Shown: positions 53,745-63,220, counted from the stretch's first letter. The stretch: DNA of 64,000 nucleotides from Myxococcales bacterium (GCA_028287115.1 JAQBQF010000017.1:1-64000), one strand, 5' to 3'. Notes: generated by a model from the sequence alone, not told the origin. Numbers and translations are program-made.

Positions 53745-55274
53745 TCAGCGTTGCCAGAACCGTTTTCCGAACAGCAGTCTCGCACCGCGTAGGATCGTGC
53801 GGAAGGTGCCTTCTTTGTACGGGTACCACCAGACCTCGCGAGCGAGCGCGACACGATCGTGATTGACGTGTCGGGTCTCGCAGAGATCGCGAAGCCCGAT
53901 CGCCGAATGCGTACGGCCGATGCCGCTGTCTTTGACGCCGCCCCAAGGAGTCTCCGGACAGCCGTAGGTCGCGAGGACGTCGTTGACCATCACGGTCCCG
54001 GCTTGGATCCGTTCGGCGATCCGTTTGCCGCGCTCGCGATCGCGCGTGAACACGTAGGCGAGCAGACCGAGATGCGAATCGTTCGCGAGCCGGACCGCTT
54101 CCGCCTCGTCCGTGACGCGCATGATCGGGATCACCGGGCCGAAGATCTCCTTCCTCATGACGTCCATCTCCTGGCGGCAGCTCGTCAGCACGGTCGGCTG
54201 GAAGAACTGGCCCGGCCCCGTGCCGCGCTTGCCGCCGGTCTCGACCTTCGCACCCGAAGCGACGGCAGCGTCGACGAGCTTCTCGACGGTCGAGACTTGC
54301 TGATCCCACGTCATCGCACCGACATCGACATCGCTGAGGCTAGACGACGCATCGCCCTGACGTAGCTCCTTCGTGTGGGCGACGATCCGTTCGACCAGCG
54401 CGTCGTGGATCGAGTCGACCGCGTACACGCGCTCGACCGATGCGCAGACTTGCCCCGAGTTCGCAAAGCCACCCCACGTGATCGCCGCCGCCGTACGGTC
54501 CAGATCAGCGTCGGCGCAGACCACCGCGGGCGCCTTGCCACCGAGCTCGAGCGTGCACGGGATCAAGCGCTCGCCGCAGGCGGCCCCGACTTTCCTGCCG
54601 GTCGCGACGGATCCGGTGAACACGATCTTGTTGACGCCGCTGTCGATCAGCGCGGCGCCCGTCGAGCCGCGGCCGGTGACGACCTGAAACAGATCCGGCG
54701 GCAGCTCCGCGGCCAGATACAGCTCCTTGGCCTTGAGCGCGACGAAAGGCGTGATCTCCGACGGCTTGAGCACGACGCCGTTGCCCGCGATCAGCGACAT
54801 CATCGTCTCGCCGATCGGGATCGAGAACGGAAAGTTCCACGGTGCGATGATCCCGATCACGCCGCGCGGAACGAAGTGCAAGTAGCTCGCGCGGTGCTTC
54901 AGCAGATGCAGCGGCAACGGGACCGGCGCGAGGAGCTCGGGCGCGTGCTTCGCGAAGTACCGCACGAGATCTGCGACGACGACGACTTCCATGCCGAGCG
55001 CCTCGAGGCGCGTCTTGCCGCCTTCACGAACGAGTAGATCGATCATCTCTTCGGCGCGCTCCATCAGGACTTCGGCGAACCGCAGCACCTTGCGACACCG
55101 GGCCTCGATCGAGAGCTGTGCCCACTCGCGTTGCGCCGCGCGCGCGAGGTCGACCGCGGCGCGCACCTCGGCGGCCGTCATCTCCGGCACTTCACCGATC
55201 GGTGTCCCGGTCGCAGGGTTGATGCTGGTGATGACGGACGGTCGTGCGCTTGCGGTCGATGCGGCGGAGCCCAT
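53745..55274 (-). CDS. NAD(P)-dependent aldehyde dehydrogenase
   Basis: 509 residues. Cofactor and catalytic motifs: GVIGIIAPWNFPFSIPIGET, VVLKPSEITPF, FTGSVATGRKVGA, TLELGGKAPAVVCADADLD (general base Glu) and FANSGQVCASVERVYAV (nucleophile Cys, ~275). YGCPETPWGGVKDSGIGRTH is the usual C-terminal signature. A longer tail (WYPYKEGTFRTILRGARLLF) follows. Likely oxidises semialdehydes or fatty aldehydes; the exact substrate is not readable. It is convergent with the cupin gene. Confidence 0.95.
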   Translation of the reverse strand: MGSAASTASARPSVITSINPATGTPIGEVPEMTAAEVRAAVDLARAAQREWAQLSIEARCRKVLRFAEVLMERAEEMIDLLVREGGKTRLEALGMEVVVVADLVRYFAKHAPELLAPVPLPLHLLKHRASYLHFVPRGVIGIIAPWNFPFSIPIGETMMSLIAGNGVVLKPSEITPFVALKAKELYLAAELPPDLFQVVTGRGSTGAALIDSGVNKIVFTGSVATGRKVGAACGERLIPCTLELGGKAPAVVCADADLDRTAAAITWGGFANSGQVCASVERVYAVDSIHDALVERIVAHTKELRQGDASSSLSDVDVGAMTWDQQVSTVEKLVDAAVASGAKVETGGKRGTGPGQFFQPTVLTSCRQEMDVMRKEIFGPVIPIMRVTDEAEAVRLANDSHLGLLAYVFTRDRERGKRIAERIQAGTVMVNDVLATYGCPETPWGGVKDSGIGRTHSAIGLRDLCETRHVNHDRVALAREVWWYPYKEGTFRTILRGARLLFGKRFWQR

Positions 55275-55308
55275 CCTCGGACTCTAGCCCGGAAATTTCG
55301 CGGTGAGC

Positions 55309-55620
55309 CTAGCCTCGTTCGGCGGCCCGCTCGCGCAACGACGACAGCAGCGAGCCCCACCATTCCCCGATCGTCCGGATGAACATGACGACGGGCTGAC
55401 CGTGACGCACCGGGTGATCCGGCCGCAGCGCCACGAACCCGCGATGTACGAGCCTTACCTGCGTGCCACCGCTCTTGGTCGGGAGGAACACGACGTCGAC
55501 GAGCGTCGCTTCACCGGGCGCGAAGTTCGTGCCGCGCCACTCGAACGCGAGGTGCGAAGGCGGATCCCAGATCGTGACGCGGCCCGCCTCGTGAACGCGC
55601 GGTCTGGTCGCTCTGATCAG
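55309..55620 (-). pseudogene. 5'-truncated AHSA1/SRPBCC-domain remnant
   Basis: The frame encodes the C-terminal two thirds of an Activator-of-Hsp90-like SRPBCC domain: GRVTIWDPPSHLAFEWRG, ATLVDVVFLPTKSGGTQVRL and HRGFVALRP, ending in LLSSLRERAAERG. No ATG, GTG or TTG precedes the conserved part, and the ~50 N-terminal residues of the domain are absent. Upstream DNA instead codes the histidine-rich lipoprotein whose stop touches this fragment. I read it as a decayed gene. Confidence 0.55.
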
Positions 55621-55856
55621 TAGGGATGATGGTGGCCGTTGGTGGCCGCCAGGTGCGGGTGCGGGTGTTGATGGTGGTGATGATCGCTGCGCGAGTGCGG
55701 ATGTGCGCCGTGCGCGTGCTCGTGCGACGCGTGATGCGGAACGACGACGCCGGGTGCGGGCTCGGCTTTCTCCACGGTGACGTGACGCGGTCGCACGGTC
55801 GTGTCGCAACCGAACGCCAGCAGCGCGATCGCCAAGCTCGTGACCAGCGAGCTCAC
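55617..55856 (-). CDS. Small histidine-rich lipoprotein
   Basis: 79 residues from GTG 55856, overlapping the stop of the upstream gene (GTGA). MSSLVTSLAIALLAFGC is a lipoprotein signal. The second half is His-rich: VVVPHHASHEHAHGAHPHSR and then HHHHQHPHPH, ending HHHPY, with about 20 His residues. Such tails bind zinc, nickel or copper, so periplasmic metal buffering is a reasonable guess. It directly abuts the truncated SRPBCC remnant. Confidence 0.7.
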   Translation of the reverse strand: MSSLVTSLAIALLAFGCDTTVRPRHVTVEKAEPAPGVVVPHHASHEHAHGAHPHSRSDHHHHQHPHPHLAATNGHHHPY

Positions 55857-57592
55857 GGCTTTTTCTTCGCCGGGCTCTGCGACATCTTCTTCTTGAGCGC
55901 CTCGAGCTCGGCGTCGACCGTCTTCTCTTCGCGACGCGAAGTCTTACCGGACCCCTGCCCGCTCTGCGACGACGATGGAGCTCCTGCCTTGGCACCTTGC
56001 GGCTTCGCGGCGCCGGGCTGACCGGCGTTGCGCTTGAGCTGCGCGAGCTCGTCATCGAGCGAGGTCGGTCGCGACCGCGGCGGTGGCCGATCGTCAGTGC
56101 CTGCTCCGGCGCTCTCCGTTCGCGGCTTCGGATTCTGCGGCCGAGGTGCGTCGGCGACCTGCTTGATCGTGCGCTCGAGATCCTTGAGCTCGGTCTCGAG
56201 CGTCGCGAGCTCGCCTAGCATCGCGTGCATCTTCGCGCGCTCGGCGTCCGCACGGCGATCGAGCTGCGCGGCCTCGTCCATCGCGCCACGTGCAGCCGCG
56301 GCTTTCGCCTTGTTCGCGAGATCGGTCGAAGCGTCGCGAGCCGCGGCCATCGACTTCGTCATCTCGGCGACGCGGCGTGCGACCTCGGCACGCAAGCGCT
56401 CGAGCTCGGCCTTGTCCGGAAGGTTGTCGGCTCGATCGGCCGGTGCGCTGTCGCCGCCGAGATCCTCGAGCTCGCCGGGCATCGCGGTCGTCGCGGCGGC
56501 CGCGTGAGCTGCGACACTCGCCGCCCGGACGCGATCGCGCGTCGCGGCCTGCGCGGCGGCACGCCGCTCGTCGATCACGCCGCGCTTGTCGCCGGCGACC
56601 ACCGCGACGATATCCGCCACGTGATCGGCGCCGTCATCGGTCGGTCCGACGTGGGAACCGCCGAACGCTTGATCGAGCGCGCTCGCGAGCATCAGCAGGC
56701 CTTTTGCGGGAATCGCGCGGCGTCGCGCCTCGAGAGCCGTCGTCAGCTTTCCCGAATTCGCGACGTGATCGTCCACGATCGAGACGAGCCGGCCACCGAT
56801 GAGCATCACGCGCGAGATCACCTCGGGCCGCGGCCTCGCGACGATCACGTCGGCAGCGCGCCACAGCAGCGCAGCATCCGCGGTCGTGCCGAACAGCTTC
56901 GCGCGCAGGCCGAGCGTCGGGACCTGCCGCCGGAGCACCGCGGCGGCTTCGATATCGCCGGCGGCGTCGAACAAGAACGTGATCGCGTCACCGCCGTCGA
57001 GGAGCGACAGCTGCAACGAAAGTTGCCCCGTCACCTCGGCGCCGAGACCCGCGACCTCGACGAGCGCGACCTTGCCCGATAGCTTGAAGCGGCTGCGCAG
57101 GCTCGTGCGGTCCTGCGTGCCTGCCTCGGCGAACGCGCGCTCTCCGATCGCGCCGACGACGAGGATCCGCTCGCCTTCGACACCGGCGTCTGCGAGTGCG
57201 ACCGCTGCGACTTCGTCGACGGCGATGAAGCGGTCCGCATCGGTCTGCGCCCAGCCCGCGGCGGGATCGAGCTCGCCGACGACCGCGATCACGGGTGCGG
57301 GGTTCTGAACTTGATCGCGCGCGACCGTCAGCGCGAGCGCGGCATGCGGATCGAACACGATCGCCGCGTCGGGCGGGCTGGCCTCGAGCTCGCGACGCAG
57401 CCGGCGTTCGGCGCCTTCTCCGAGCAGCGCACGGCGCACGCGATCCGCAACACCACCTCCCCCGCCGCCTGCACCGCCGAGGTCGATCGCGCGCACGCGG
57501 ATGCCCGCCGCTTCGATCGCCGCGAGGACCGGCACGACCGCCGAAGGCGGCGCACCCGCGCTCGTGACGATCAGGACCTGTGGATCAGCCAC
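55853..57592 (-). CDS. Glycosyltransferase-fold protein fused to a coiled coil
   Basis: 579 residues from GTG 57592. Residues ~1-320 look like a two-domain GT-B fold: QVLIVTSAGAPPSAVVPVLA, VAVVGELDP..., LSGKVALVEVAGLGAEVTGQ, and ADVIVARPRPEVISRVMLIG where MurG/MGDG-synthase proteins have their donor-binding ADxxVxxPG-x(4)-E. The Gly-rich donor signature is altered, so activity is doubtful. Residues ~395-480 are a coiled coil (LERLRAEVARRVAEMTKSMA; MLGELATLETELKDLERTIK), then a Pro/Lys-rich tail. It overlaps the preceding dehydrogenase gene by eight bases and the lipoprotein by four. Confidence 0.65.
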   Translation of the reverse strand: MADPQVLIVTSAGAPPSAVVPVLAAIEAAGIRVRAIDLGGAGGGGGGVADRVRRALLGEGAERRLRRELEASPPDAAIVFDPHAALALTVARDQVQNPAPVIAVVGELDPAAGWAQTDADRFIAVDEVAAVALADAGVEGERILVVGAIGERAFAEAGTQDRTSLRSRFKLSGKVALVEVAGLGAEVTGQLSLQLSLLDGGDAITFLFDAAGDIEAAAVLRRQVPTLGLRAKLFGTTADAALLWRAADVIVARPRPEVISRVMLIGGRLVSIVDDHVANSGKLTTALEARRRAIPAKGLLMLASALDQAFGGSHVGPTDDGADHVADIVAVVAGDKRGVIDERRAAAQAATRDRVRAASVAAHAAAATTAMPGELEDLGGDSAPADRADNLPDKAELERLRAEVARRVAEMTKSMAAARDASTDLANKAKAAAARGAMDEAAQLDRRADAERAKMHAMLGELATLETELKDLERTIKQVADAPRPQNPKPRTESAGAGTDDRPPPRSRPTSLDDELAQLKRNAGQPGAAKPQGAKAGAPSSSQSGQGSGKTSRREEKTVDAELEALKKKMSQSPAKKKP

Positions 57593-58526
57593 GGAACACG
57601 ACCTCCGCGTTGACGAGGTTGCGCGGCCGGCTCCCCGAGAGCACCGCGATCACGCCATCCGCGCACAGCTGAGCCATCTGCGTCCTTGCCTCGGTGGTAG
57701 CCGATCCGATGTGCGGCGCCAAGACCAACCGTGGACACGAGCGCAAGCGCACAGCGATCTCGGGCTCTCGCGCAAACACGTCGAGGGCGGCGGCGAAGAT
57801 CCTGCCCCCGGTCAGCGCGTCGACCAAGGCGTCCTCGTCGACGCACGCACCCCGCGACGTGTTGACGACGATCGCGGTCGACTTCATCGCTGCGAGACGC
57901 TCGGCGTTGACGAGGTTGCGGGTCTCCGGGGTCAGCGGACAATGCAGGCTCACCACGTCAGCCTGCGCGAACACCTGATCGATAGATAGCGCACCGGGCG
58001 CATGCGGATCCGCAAAGATCACGCGCATGCCGAAGGCCTCGGCGCGCCGGCGCATCGCCTGCCCGATCCGGCCGAGCCCGATGATGCCAAGGGTTTTCCC
58101 GAGGAGCTGGATCCCGAGCAGTTGGTCGAGCCGCCAGCCTTGCCAGGTTCCGGATCGGACGAGCGCCTCGCCTTCCGGCAGCCGGCGTGCGGCCGCGAGC
58201 ATCAGCGCGAATGCGAGCTCTGCGGTCGCCTCGGTCAGCACGTCCGGCGTGTTCGTAAGTGCGATCCCGGCACTCGTCAGCGCGTCGACGTCGACGTTGT
58301 CATAACCGACCGCACAATTTGCGACGACGCGCAGCTTCGGAGCGCGCGCGATCACGGACGCGTCGATCCGATCGAGCAGCAGGCACACGAGCGCGTCGGC
58401 CTCCGCCAGATCGCAACGCTCGACGCCGATCCAGTGATCCGGAACGACCACGGCCGCGCTTTCAAACCGCGCGGTCACCTGACCTGCCAGATCGATCGGT
58501 AAGCTCGAAGTCGAAACGACGCGCAC
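57585..58526 (-). CDS. D-isomer-specific 2-hydroxyacid dehydrogenase (glyoxylate/hydroxypyruvate reductase-like)
   Basis: 313 residues from GTG 58526, giving VRVVSTSSLPIDLAG and the family's usual length; an upstream frame extension is Arg/Pro-rich and unlikely. Rossmann motif GKTLGIIGLGRIGQAMRRRA. Catalytic residues: Arg in VNTSRGACVDEDAL, Glu in FAREPEIAV and His in VLAPHIGSAT. It reduces 2-oxoacids with NAD(P)H. It starts a three-gene reverse-strand run with overlapping ends. Confidence 0.93.
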   Translation of the reverse strand: MRVVSTSSLPIDLAGQVTARFESAAVVVPDHWIGVERCDLAEADALVCLLLDRIDASVIARAPKLRVVANCAVGYDNVDVDALTSAGIALTNTPDVLTEATAELAFALMLAAARRLPEGEALVRSGTWQGWRLDQLLGIQLLGKTLGIIGLGRIGQAMRRRAEAFGMRVIFADPHAPGALSIDQVFAQADVVSLHCPLTPETRNLVNAERLAAMKSTAIVVNTSRGACVDEDALVDALTGGRIFAAALDVFAREPEIAVRLRSCPRLVLAPHIGSATTEARTQMAQLCADGVIAVLSGSRPRNLVNAEVVFRG

Positions 58527-58636
58527 GACGTGAGCATAACTGGTTCGCGCGAAGTCGCGCCCTACCGGAGGCGGTCGGGAGGGAGGAGCGAGTCGACAAA
58601 GGGGTCGTTGCAGCGGCCGCATGCTAATGTGACGGC

Positions 58637-59716
58637 GTGCGGTGGCTCGTGATCAGCATCGTGTGCTGGGCTTCCCTGGCAGGCGCGGCGCCGCCCGCTT
58701 CGCCGGAAGCGAAGACACCGAGCGTCACGATCGCCAAGCCCGCCGCGAAGCCGGCCGCAGAGCAGCCGGCTGCAAAGCCCAAGGACGTGATGCCCGCACC
58801 CGATCTTGTCGGTGTCACCGATGATCCGCTGCTCGGCAAGGGCGCACGCGTCAACGGCGACGAGATGCACGGCGTGGTCGCGTTCACGTTCGATGACGGC
58901 CCCAATCCCGAGACCACGCCTTCCGTGATCGACGCGCTCGAGAAGTACGATATTCCCGCGACGTTCTTCATCGTGACGCAGCGGCTCCTCGGCAAGCATG
59001 GCGAGAAGAGCCGCGAGATCCTGGCGCGCGAGCTCACAGGCGGATTCCTCGTCGGCGATCACTCGATGACGCACATCAACCTTCGCAAGAGCGCCGGCAA
59101 AGCACTCGACAAGGAGATCGATCAGTCGATCCGCACGCTCGCGAAGGAAGCGAGCCGCCCGATCGGCCTGTTTCGTCCACCGTACGGTGCGCTGAGCGCG
59201 GCCGGGCGCGTCCGCCTGAAGAAGCTCGGCGTGACCGAGGTGATCTGGTCGATCGACACGCTCGACTGGCGCGCGCACAACGAGCAAAAGCTCCGCAAGA
59301 AGGTCGTCTCGATGATCGAGAAGGAAAACGGCGGGATCGTGCTCATGCACGACGTCAAGCCGATCACCGCGAAGGTCATCAGCGAGGTGCTCGATGATCT
59401 CGAAGCCGAGAACTGTCAGCGGCTCAAAGAGCAAAAGGAGCCCATCGTCCCGGTCTCGATCCATTACTTCCTACGTGACGGTAAGACGCCTCGAGCGATC
59501 CCAGACGCCGTGCAAAAGCGAACCGCCGCATACAAAGCCGCGCTGCCAACTCGCTGTGCCGCGCGACCGCCGCTGCCCGCTCCGCCTCCGCCGCCGGCAA
59601 AGCCCGCGAGCTCCGTGGTCGCAAAACCGCCAACATCTTCAACCCCGAAGCGCCAGATCGGCGACTTTCCCGACAAGGGTTGCCTCGAGAACCCGCTGGC
59701 CAAGGGCTGCCAGTAG
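58637..59716 (+). CDS. Exported polysaccharide deacetylase (NodB/CE4)
   Basis: 359 residues from GTG 58637 with a signal peptide (MRWLVISIVCWASLAGAAPP) and an Ala/Pro/Lys-rich spacer. CE4 motifs: MT1 VVAFTFDDGPNPETTP, MT2 GDHSMTHINL (metal H-x(3)-H), MT3 RPPYGALSAAGR, MT4 DTLDWRAHN and MT5 GIVLMHDVK. All catalytic residues are present, so N-deacetylation of peptidoglycan or another amino sugar polymer is likely. The C-terminal tail is Pro-rich and ends with two Cys (DKGCLENPLAKGCQ). Confidence 0.94.
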   Translation: MRWLVISIVCWASLAGAAPPASPEAKTPSVTIAKPAAKPAAEQPAAKPKDVMPAPDLVGVTDDPLLGKGARVNGDEMHGVVAFTFDDGPNPETTPSVIDALEKYDIPATFFIVTQRLLGKHGEKSREILARELTGGFLVGDHSMTHINLRKSAGKALDKEIDQSIRTLAKEASRPIGLFRPPYGALSAAGRVRLKKLGVTEVIWSIDTLDWRAHNEQKLRKKVVSMIEKENGGIVLMHDVKPITAKVISEVLDDLEAENCQRLKEQKEPIVPVSIHYFLRDGKTPRAIPDAVQKRTAAYKAALPTRCAARPPLPAPPPPPAKPASSVVAKPPTSSTPKRQIGDFPDKGCLENPLAKGCQ

Positions 59717-59771
59717 CCTCGATGCATCGACCTGCGTTGACACGTGGCAACGAGAGTGTTGCACTGGAGGG

Positions 59772-60281
59772 ATGAAGGCTGCGTTGGTTACGCTGAGCGT
59801 GTTCATCAATGCATGCGGCAGCCACACCCAAGTCGCGGCGGACGCCGTGGGAACCGGAATCGATAGCGCGCCGCCCTCGTGTCCGACGCCGGTCACCGAA
59901 GACACCGCGGACCACAGCACGACCCCGCAGATGATCGCCTCGCCAAGCTCCGTATCGGGCACCACGATCCTGGTGCTCGGTACGCCGGACGGAAATGGCG
60001 GTTATGCGTCGCTCAACGGTTACTTCGAGATCACCGGTTTGCCGGCGAGCAAGGCGATGAACATTTCGCTCGTGATGGGGACGGCGTGCACGCCCGCGTG
60101 CTCGACGAAGGTCGAGATGCGCGCCGGCTATCATCCCAACATCGTGTTGCTCGGCGATAACCTGGCGATGGGCTGTAACGGCAGTGGATCGACAGCGACG
60201 ACGACGCTGGGCGAGCTCCAGCTCCTCGCGCTCAGCACGAACAACGGACCCGACTACGCCTATCTCATCCAGATCCCGTAG
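59772..60281 (+). CDS. Putative lipoprotein of unknown function
   Basis: 169 residues from ATG 59772 with GGAGG just upstream. MKAALVTLSVFINACGSHTQ is a short signal with a lipobox-like Cys15. The rest is Thr/Ser/Gly-rich, probably all-beta, with four further Cys (PPSCPTPV, GTACTPACST, GCNGSG). No family is recognised. Confidence 0.72.
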   Translation: MKAALVTLSVFINACGSHTQVAADAVGTGIDSAPPSCPTPVTEDTADHSTTPQMIASPSSVSGTTILVLGTPDGNGGYASLNGYFEITGLPASKAMNISLVMGTACTPACSTKVEMRAGYHPNIVLLGDNLAMGCNGSGSTATTTLGELQLLALSTNNGPDYAYLIQIP

Positions 60282-60313
60282 CCGTGCATTTTGCCCCGTG
60301 ACGTCCGTTCGAC

Positions 60314-60346
60314 GTGGTTGACAACTACATCGAACCACATTAGCGT
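60314..60346 (+). promoter_or_regulatory. Promoter with overlapping dyad before the AAA/TPR gene
   Basis: A perfect -35 box TTGACA (60318-60323) with a 17-base spacer to TAGCGT (60341-60346). GTGGTT (60314-60319) and AACCAC (60333-60338) form a six-base inverted repeat across the -35 and spacer, a possible repressor site. The -10 match is weak. Confidence 0.45.
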
Positions 60347-60394
60347 CCCCGCGCCGACATCGGGTAGCGGCGTTCTGGGAAGCGTGGAATTTAG

Positions 60395-63220
60395 ATGGAA
60401 AATCGGACTATTACGAGCGCAGAGCGCGCCGAGTGGATGCTCATGGCTCCGTTAACCTGGGACCATCACACGCCTGCGCCCTCCGGTCCGGTGGGCGTGC
60501 CAGACGCCGATACACAGATCGGAACCGAGCCGACGCCGACCTTCGACGCCTCCGATTTTGAGGGTGGCGAGGCCGAGCGGACGATGATCACGTCGGCCAC
60601 GCCGTACGAGCTGCGCTCGCGGTTCACGGGGCGTTCTGCCGCGATCCAGCAGCTGCACGCGCTGACCGAGAAGGCGTTCGAAGACAAAGCGATGGCGTTC
60701 GCGGTCGTGGTCGGCGAGCCGGGCATGGGCAAGAGCCGGATCCTCACCGAGCTCGTCGCGCGCACGCGCACCGCGTACCCGAGCCTGCTCGTCCTCAGCG
60801 GCATCGCCGATGAAAACGCGCACGCCTACGGTCCGATCGCACGCGCGCTGACGGTTCGGTTCGGGATCATCTCGGGTGAAGATCCGAGCGAGAGCCGCGA
60901 CAAGATCCAAGCAGGCGTCGCCGATGTCGTCGCCGCGCAGCGCGTCCCCGAGATCGCGCACCTGATCGCGCACCTGCTCCGCGTGCCGTTCGACGATAGC
61001 CCGGTCGTCACGCCGTTACTCGATTCGCCGCAACGCCTCGAGGCGCGGCTGTTCATGTCGATCAAGCGGTTCCTCACCGCCGAGGCCGAGCGCAGGCCCG
61101 TGCTGCTGGTCGTCGAGAACCTCGAGCTGTGCGGCACGGACACGATCAACTTCCTGCAGTATCTCGCCGCCGGCATGCGCGACCAGCGCGTCGCGGTGAT
61201 CGGAACCGGCACGGCCAGCCTCTACGAGCGCCACGCCGCGTTCGGTGACGGTGAAGTCGCGCCGCAGAAGGTCGAGCTCGGCGCGCTGCTGCCGAATGAA
61301 GCCGAGATGCTGCTGCGCGAGCTGTGCCGCCAACTGCCGGACGTCCCGCCGCGCCTCATCGGCCACGTGCGCGGCCTCGGCGGATCGCCCCGCGCGATTC
61401 ACGAGCTCGTCCGGCTGCTGCTCGAGAGCGATGTGATCGTTCGCGAGGGCATGATGTGGAGGCTCGACGCCGCGCGGATGGCGACGATGCCGTTGCCGAA
61501 GACGTACGACGAGCTCGTCGGTGCGCGGCTGCGGGTGATGGATGCGAACGAACGCCGGATGATCGAGATGGCCTCGGTTGTCGGCGAGACGACGTGGCTC
61601 GATGCGATCGTCGCGCTCGAGCGCGGCGCGCAGCCGATCACCGACCCGGATGGCCCGACGCTGTCGCAGATCGCGGCGTCCGGAGATCATTCGCGGCTGT
61701 CGGTCGTCGCCGCGGTCGGCAAGCTGATCGAGCGCGAGTGGCTCGTCGAAGTCCCGCAGTCGTCGATCGCGGGCGAGCGCGAGCTTGGCTTCGCGTATCC
61801 GAACCTGTGGTCGATCGTCTACAAGGGCATCGACGAGACCAAGCGCCGCACGTACCACAACATCGTCGCGCGCTGGCTCGAGCTGCATCCCGAGGGACGC
61901 ACGCCGGCCGTGCAAGAAGAGGTCGCTCGTCACCTCGCGCTCGCCGGCGAGGCTCGCGAGGCCGCGACGCGGTATCGCCGCTCGGCCGAAGCTGCGCGCG
62001 CGCAGTACGCGAACGAGAAGGCGATCCGGCTCTACGATCGCGCGCTGCTCTGCATCGGCGATGCAGACTCGGCCGCACGGATCCATCTGTGGCACGACCT
62101 CGGATCGATCTACGAGATGATCGGCGACTTCGAAGCGGCGCTCGGCGCGTTCGAGCGCATGCTGCGGCTGTCGTGGCTGTCCGCGAGCAAGACGAAGGCC
62201 GCGGTCGCGTTCAACAAGATGGGCCGCGTGTGGCGCCGCAAGGGTGATCTCAAGCTCGCCCTCGAATATCTCGACCGCGGGCTCGAGCTGTTCCGAGGCG
62301 CTGGCGATTCGCGCGGCATCGCCGGCTCGCTCGACGACATCGGCAAGACGCTCCACATGCTCGGCCGGTACGACGAGGCGCACGCAAAGATCGCCGAAGC
62401 GCTCGCCCGGCGTGGCAAGCGCGGCGACAAGCGCGCGATCGCGACGTCGTTGTCGCGGCTCGGCGACGTCCAGCAAGATCGCGGGCAATACGAGTCCGCG
62501 TACAACTGTCACAAGGAAGCGCTCGAGCTGCGCAAGGCCGCCGGCGATCGCTGGGGTCAGGTCGTCTCGCAGAACAACCTCGCCGCGCTCGCGTTCGAGC
62601 TCGGCGAGCTAGCCGAAGCGCGCACGAGCTGGCTCGCCGCACTGCCGGAAGCCGAAGCGATCGGCGCCTTGCCGCTCGCCGCGTTGATCCTGACGAGCCT
62701 CGGCGAGGTCGCACTCGCCGACAACAAGCTCGAAGAAGCGCGCAGCCGCCTCGAGAATGCGCTCGAGATCATCGAGGACGTCGAAGACCGCGGTCTCGAG
62801 AGCGAGTGTTGCCGTCACCTCGCGACGCTCGAGAAGCTGCTCGGCCATCCGCAGCTCGCACGCGAGCTCGCGGAGCGCGCGCTCGATGTCGCGAAGCATG
62901 CCGGCTTGCGCGAGAAAGAAGCGCAAGCGTACCTGACGCTCGGTGACGTGCTGTCGGTGAGCCTCTACGACGCCGGCGAAGAGCCGAGCGGGCCCTCGGA
63001 CGCCGCCGTCGCGTACGCCAAGGCGATCGACGTGCTCCGGGCGATCGGCAATGAAGCCGCGCTCGGCAAGGCCTTGTTCGCGTACGGCCGGTTCAAGGCC
63101 GAAGCCGGCCACATCGCCGAGGGCAAGGACATGCTGCGCGACGCGATCGCGGTGTTCGCCAAGCTCGGCCTCGCACGGCCCGCCGGTGACGTTGAAAAGC
63201 TGCTCGCGAGCCTGTCCTGA
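60395..63220 (+). CDS. Large AAA/NACHT-like ATPase with TPR repeats
   Basis: 941 residues, cytoplasmic. An N-terminal ~65 residues is unordered and acidic. The ATPase domain of AAA_16 type spans ~75-330: RFTGRSAAIQQLHALTEKAF, Walker A VVGEPGMGKSRI and Walker B-like RRPVLLVVENLEL. A winged-helix-like linker follows, then about eight TPR repeats (e.g. RYDEAHAKIAEALARRGKRG; YESAYNCHKEALELRKAAGD; KLEEARSRLENALEIIEDVE). In Myxococcota this architecture often follows a Ser/Thr kinase domain; here the kinase domain is absent. It is probably a signalling STAND-type scaffold with unknown input. Confidence 0.85.
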   Translation: MENRTITSAERAEWMLMAPLTWDHHTPAPSGPVGVPDADTQIGTEPTPTFDASDFEGGEAERTMITSATPYELRSRFTGRSAAIQQLHALTEKAFEDKAMAFAVVVGEPGMGKSRILTELVARTRTAYPSLLVLSGIADENAHAYGPIARALTVRFGIISGEDPSESRDKIQAGVADVVAAQRVPEIAHLIAHLLRVPFDDSPVVTPLLDSPQRLEARLFMSIKRFLTAEAERRPVLLVVENLELCGTDTINFLQYLAAGMRDQRVAVIGTGTASLYERHAAFGDGEVAPQKVELGALLPNEAEMLLRELCRQLPDVPPRLIGHVRGLGGSPRAIHELVRLLLESDVIVREGMMWRLDAARMATMPLPKTYDELVGARLRVMDANERRMIEMASVVGETTWLDAIVALERGAQPITDPDGPTLSQIAASGDHSRLSVVAAVGKLIEREWLVEVPQSSIAGERELGFAYPNLWSIVYKGIDETKRRTYHNIVARWLELHPEGRTPAVQEEVARHLALAGEAREAATRYRRSAEAARAQYANEKAIRLYDRALLCIGDADSAARIHLWHDLGSIYEMIGDFEAALGAFERMLRLSWLSASKTKAAVAFNKMGRVWRRKGDLKLALEYLDRGLELFRGAGDSRGIAGSLDDIGKTLHMLGRYDEAHAKIAEALARRGKRGDKRAIATSLSRLGDVQQDRGQYESAYNCHKEALELRKAAGDRWGQVVSQNNLAALAFELGELAEARTSWLAALPEAEAIGALPLAALILTSLGEVALADNKLEEARSRLENALEIIEDVEDRGLESECCRHLATLEKLLGHPQLARELAERALDVAKHAGLREKEAQAYLTLGDVLSVSLYDAGEEPSGPSDAAVAYAKAIDVLRAIGNEAALGKALFAYGRFKAEAGHIAEGKDMLRDAIAVFAKLGLARPAGDVEKLLASLS

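Noticed and set aside
61016..62512. Reverse open frame of 498 codons in the AAA/TPR gene
   Set aside because: Antisense shadow; the forward strand carries Walker motifs and TPR periodicity.
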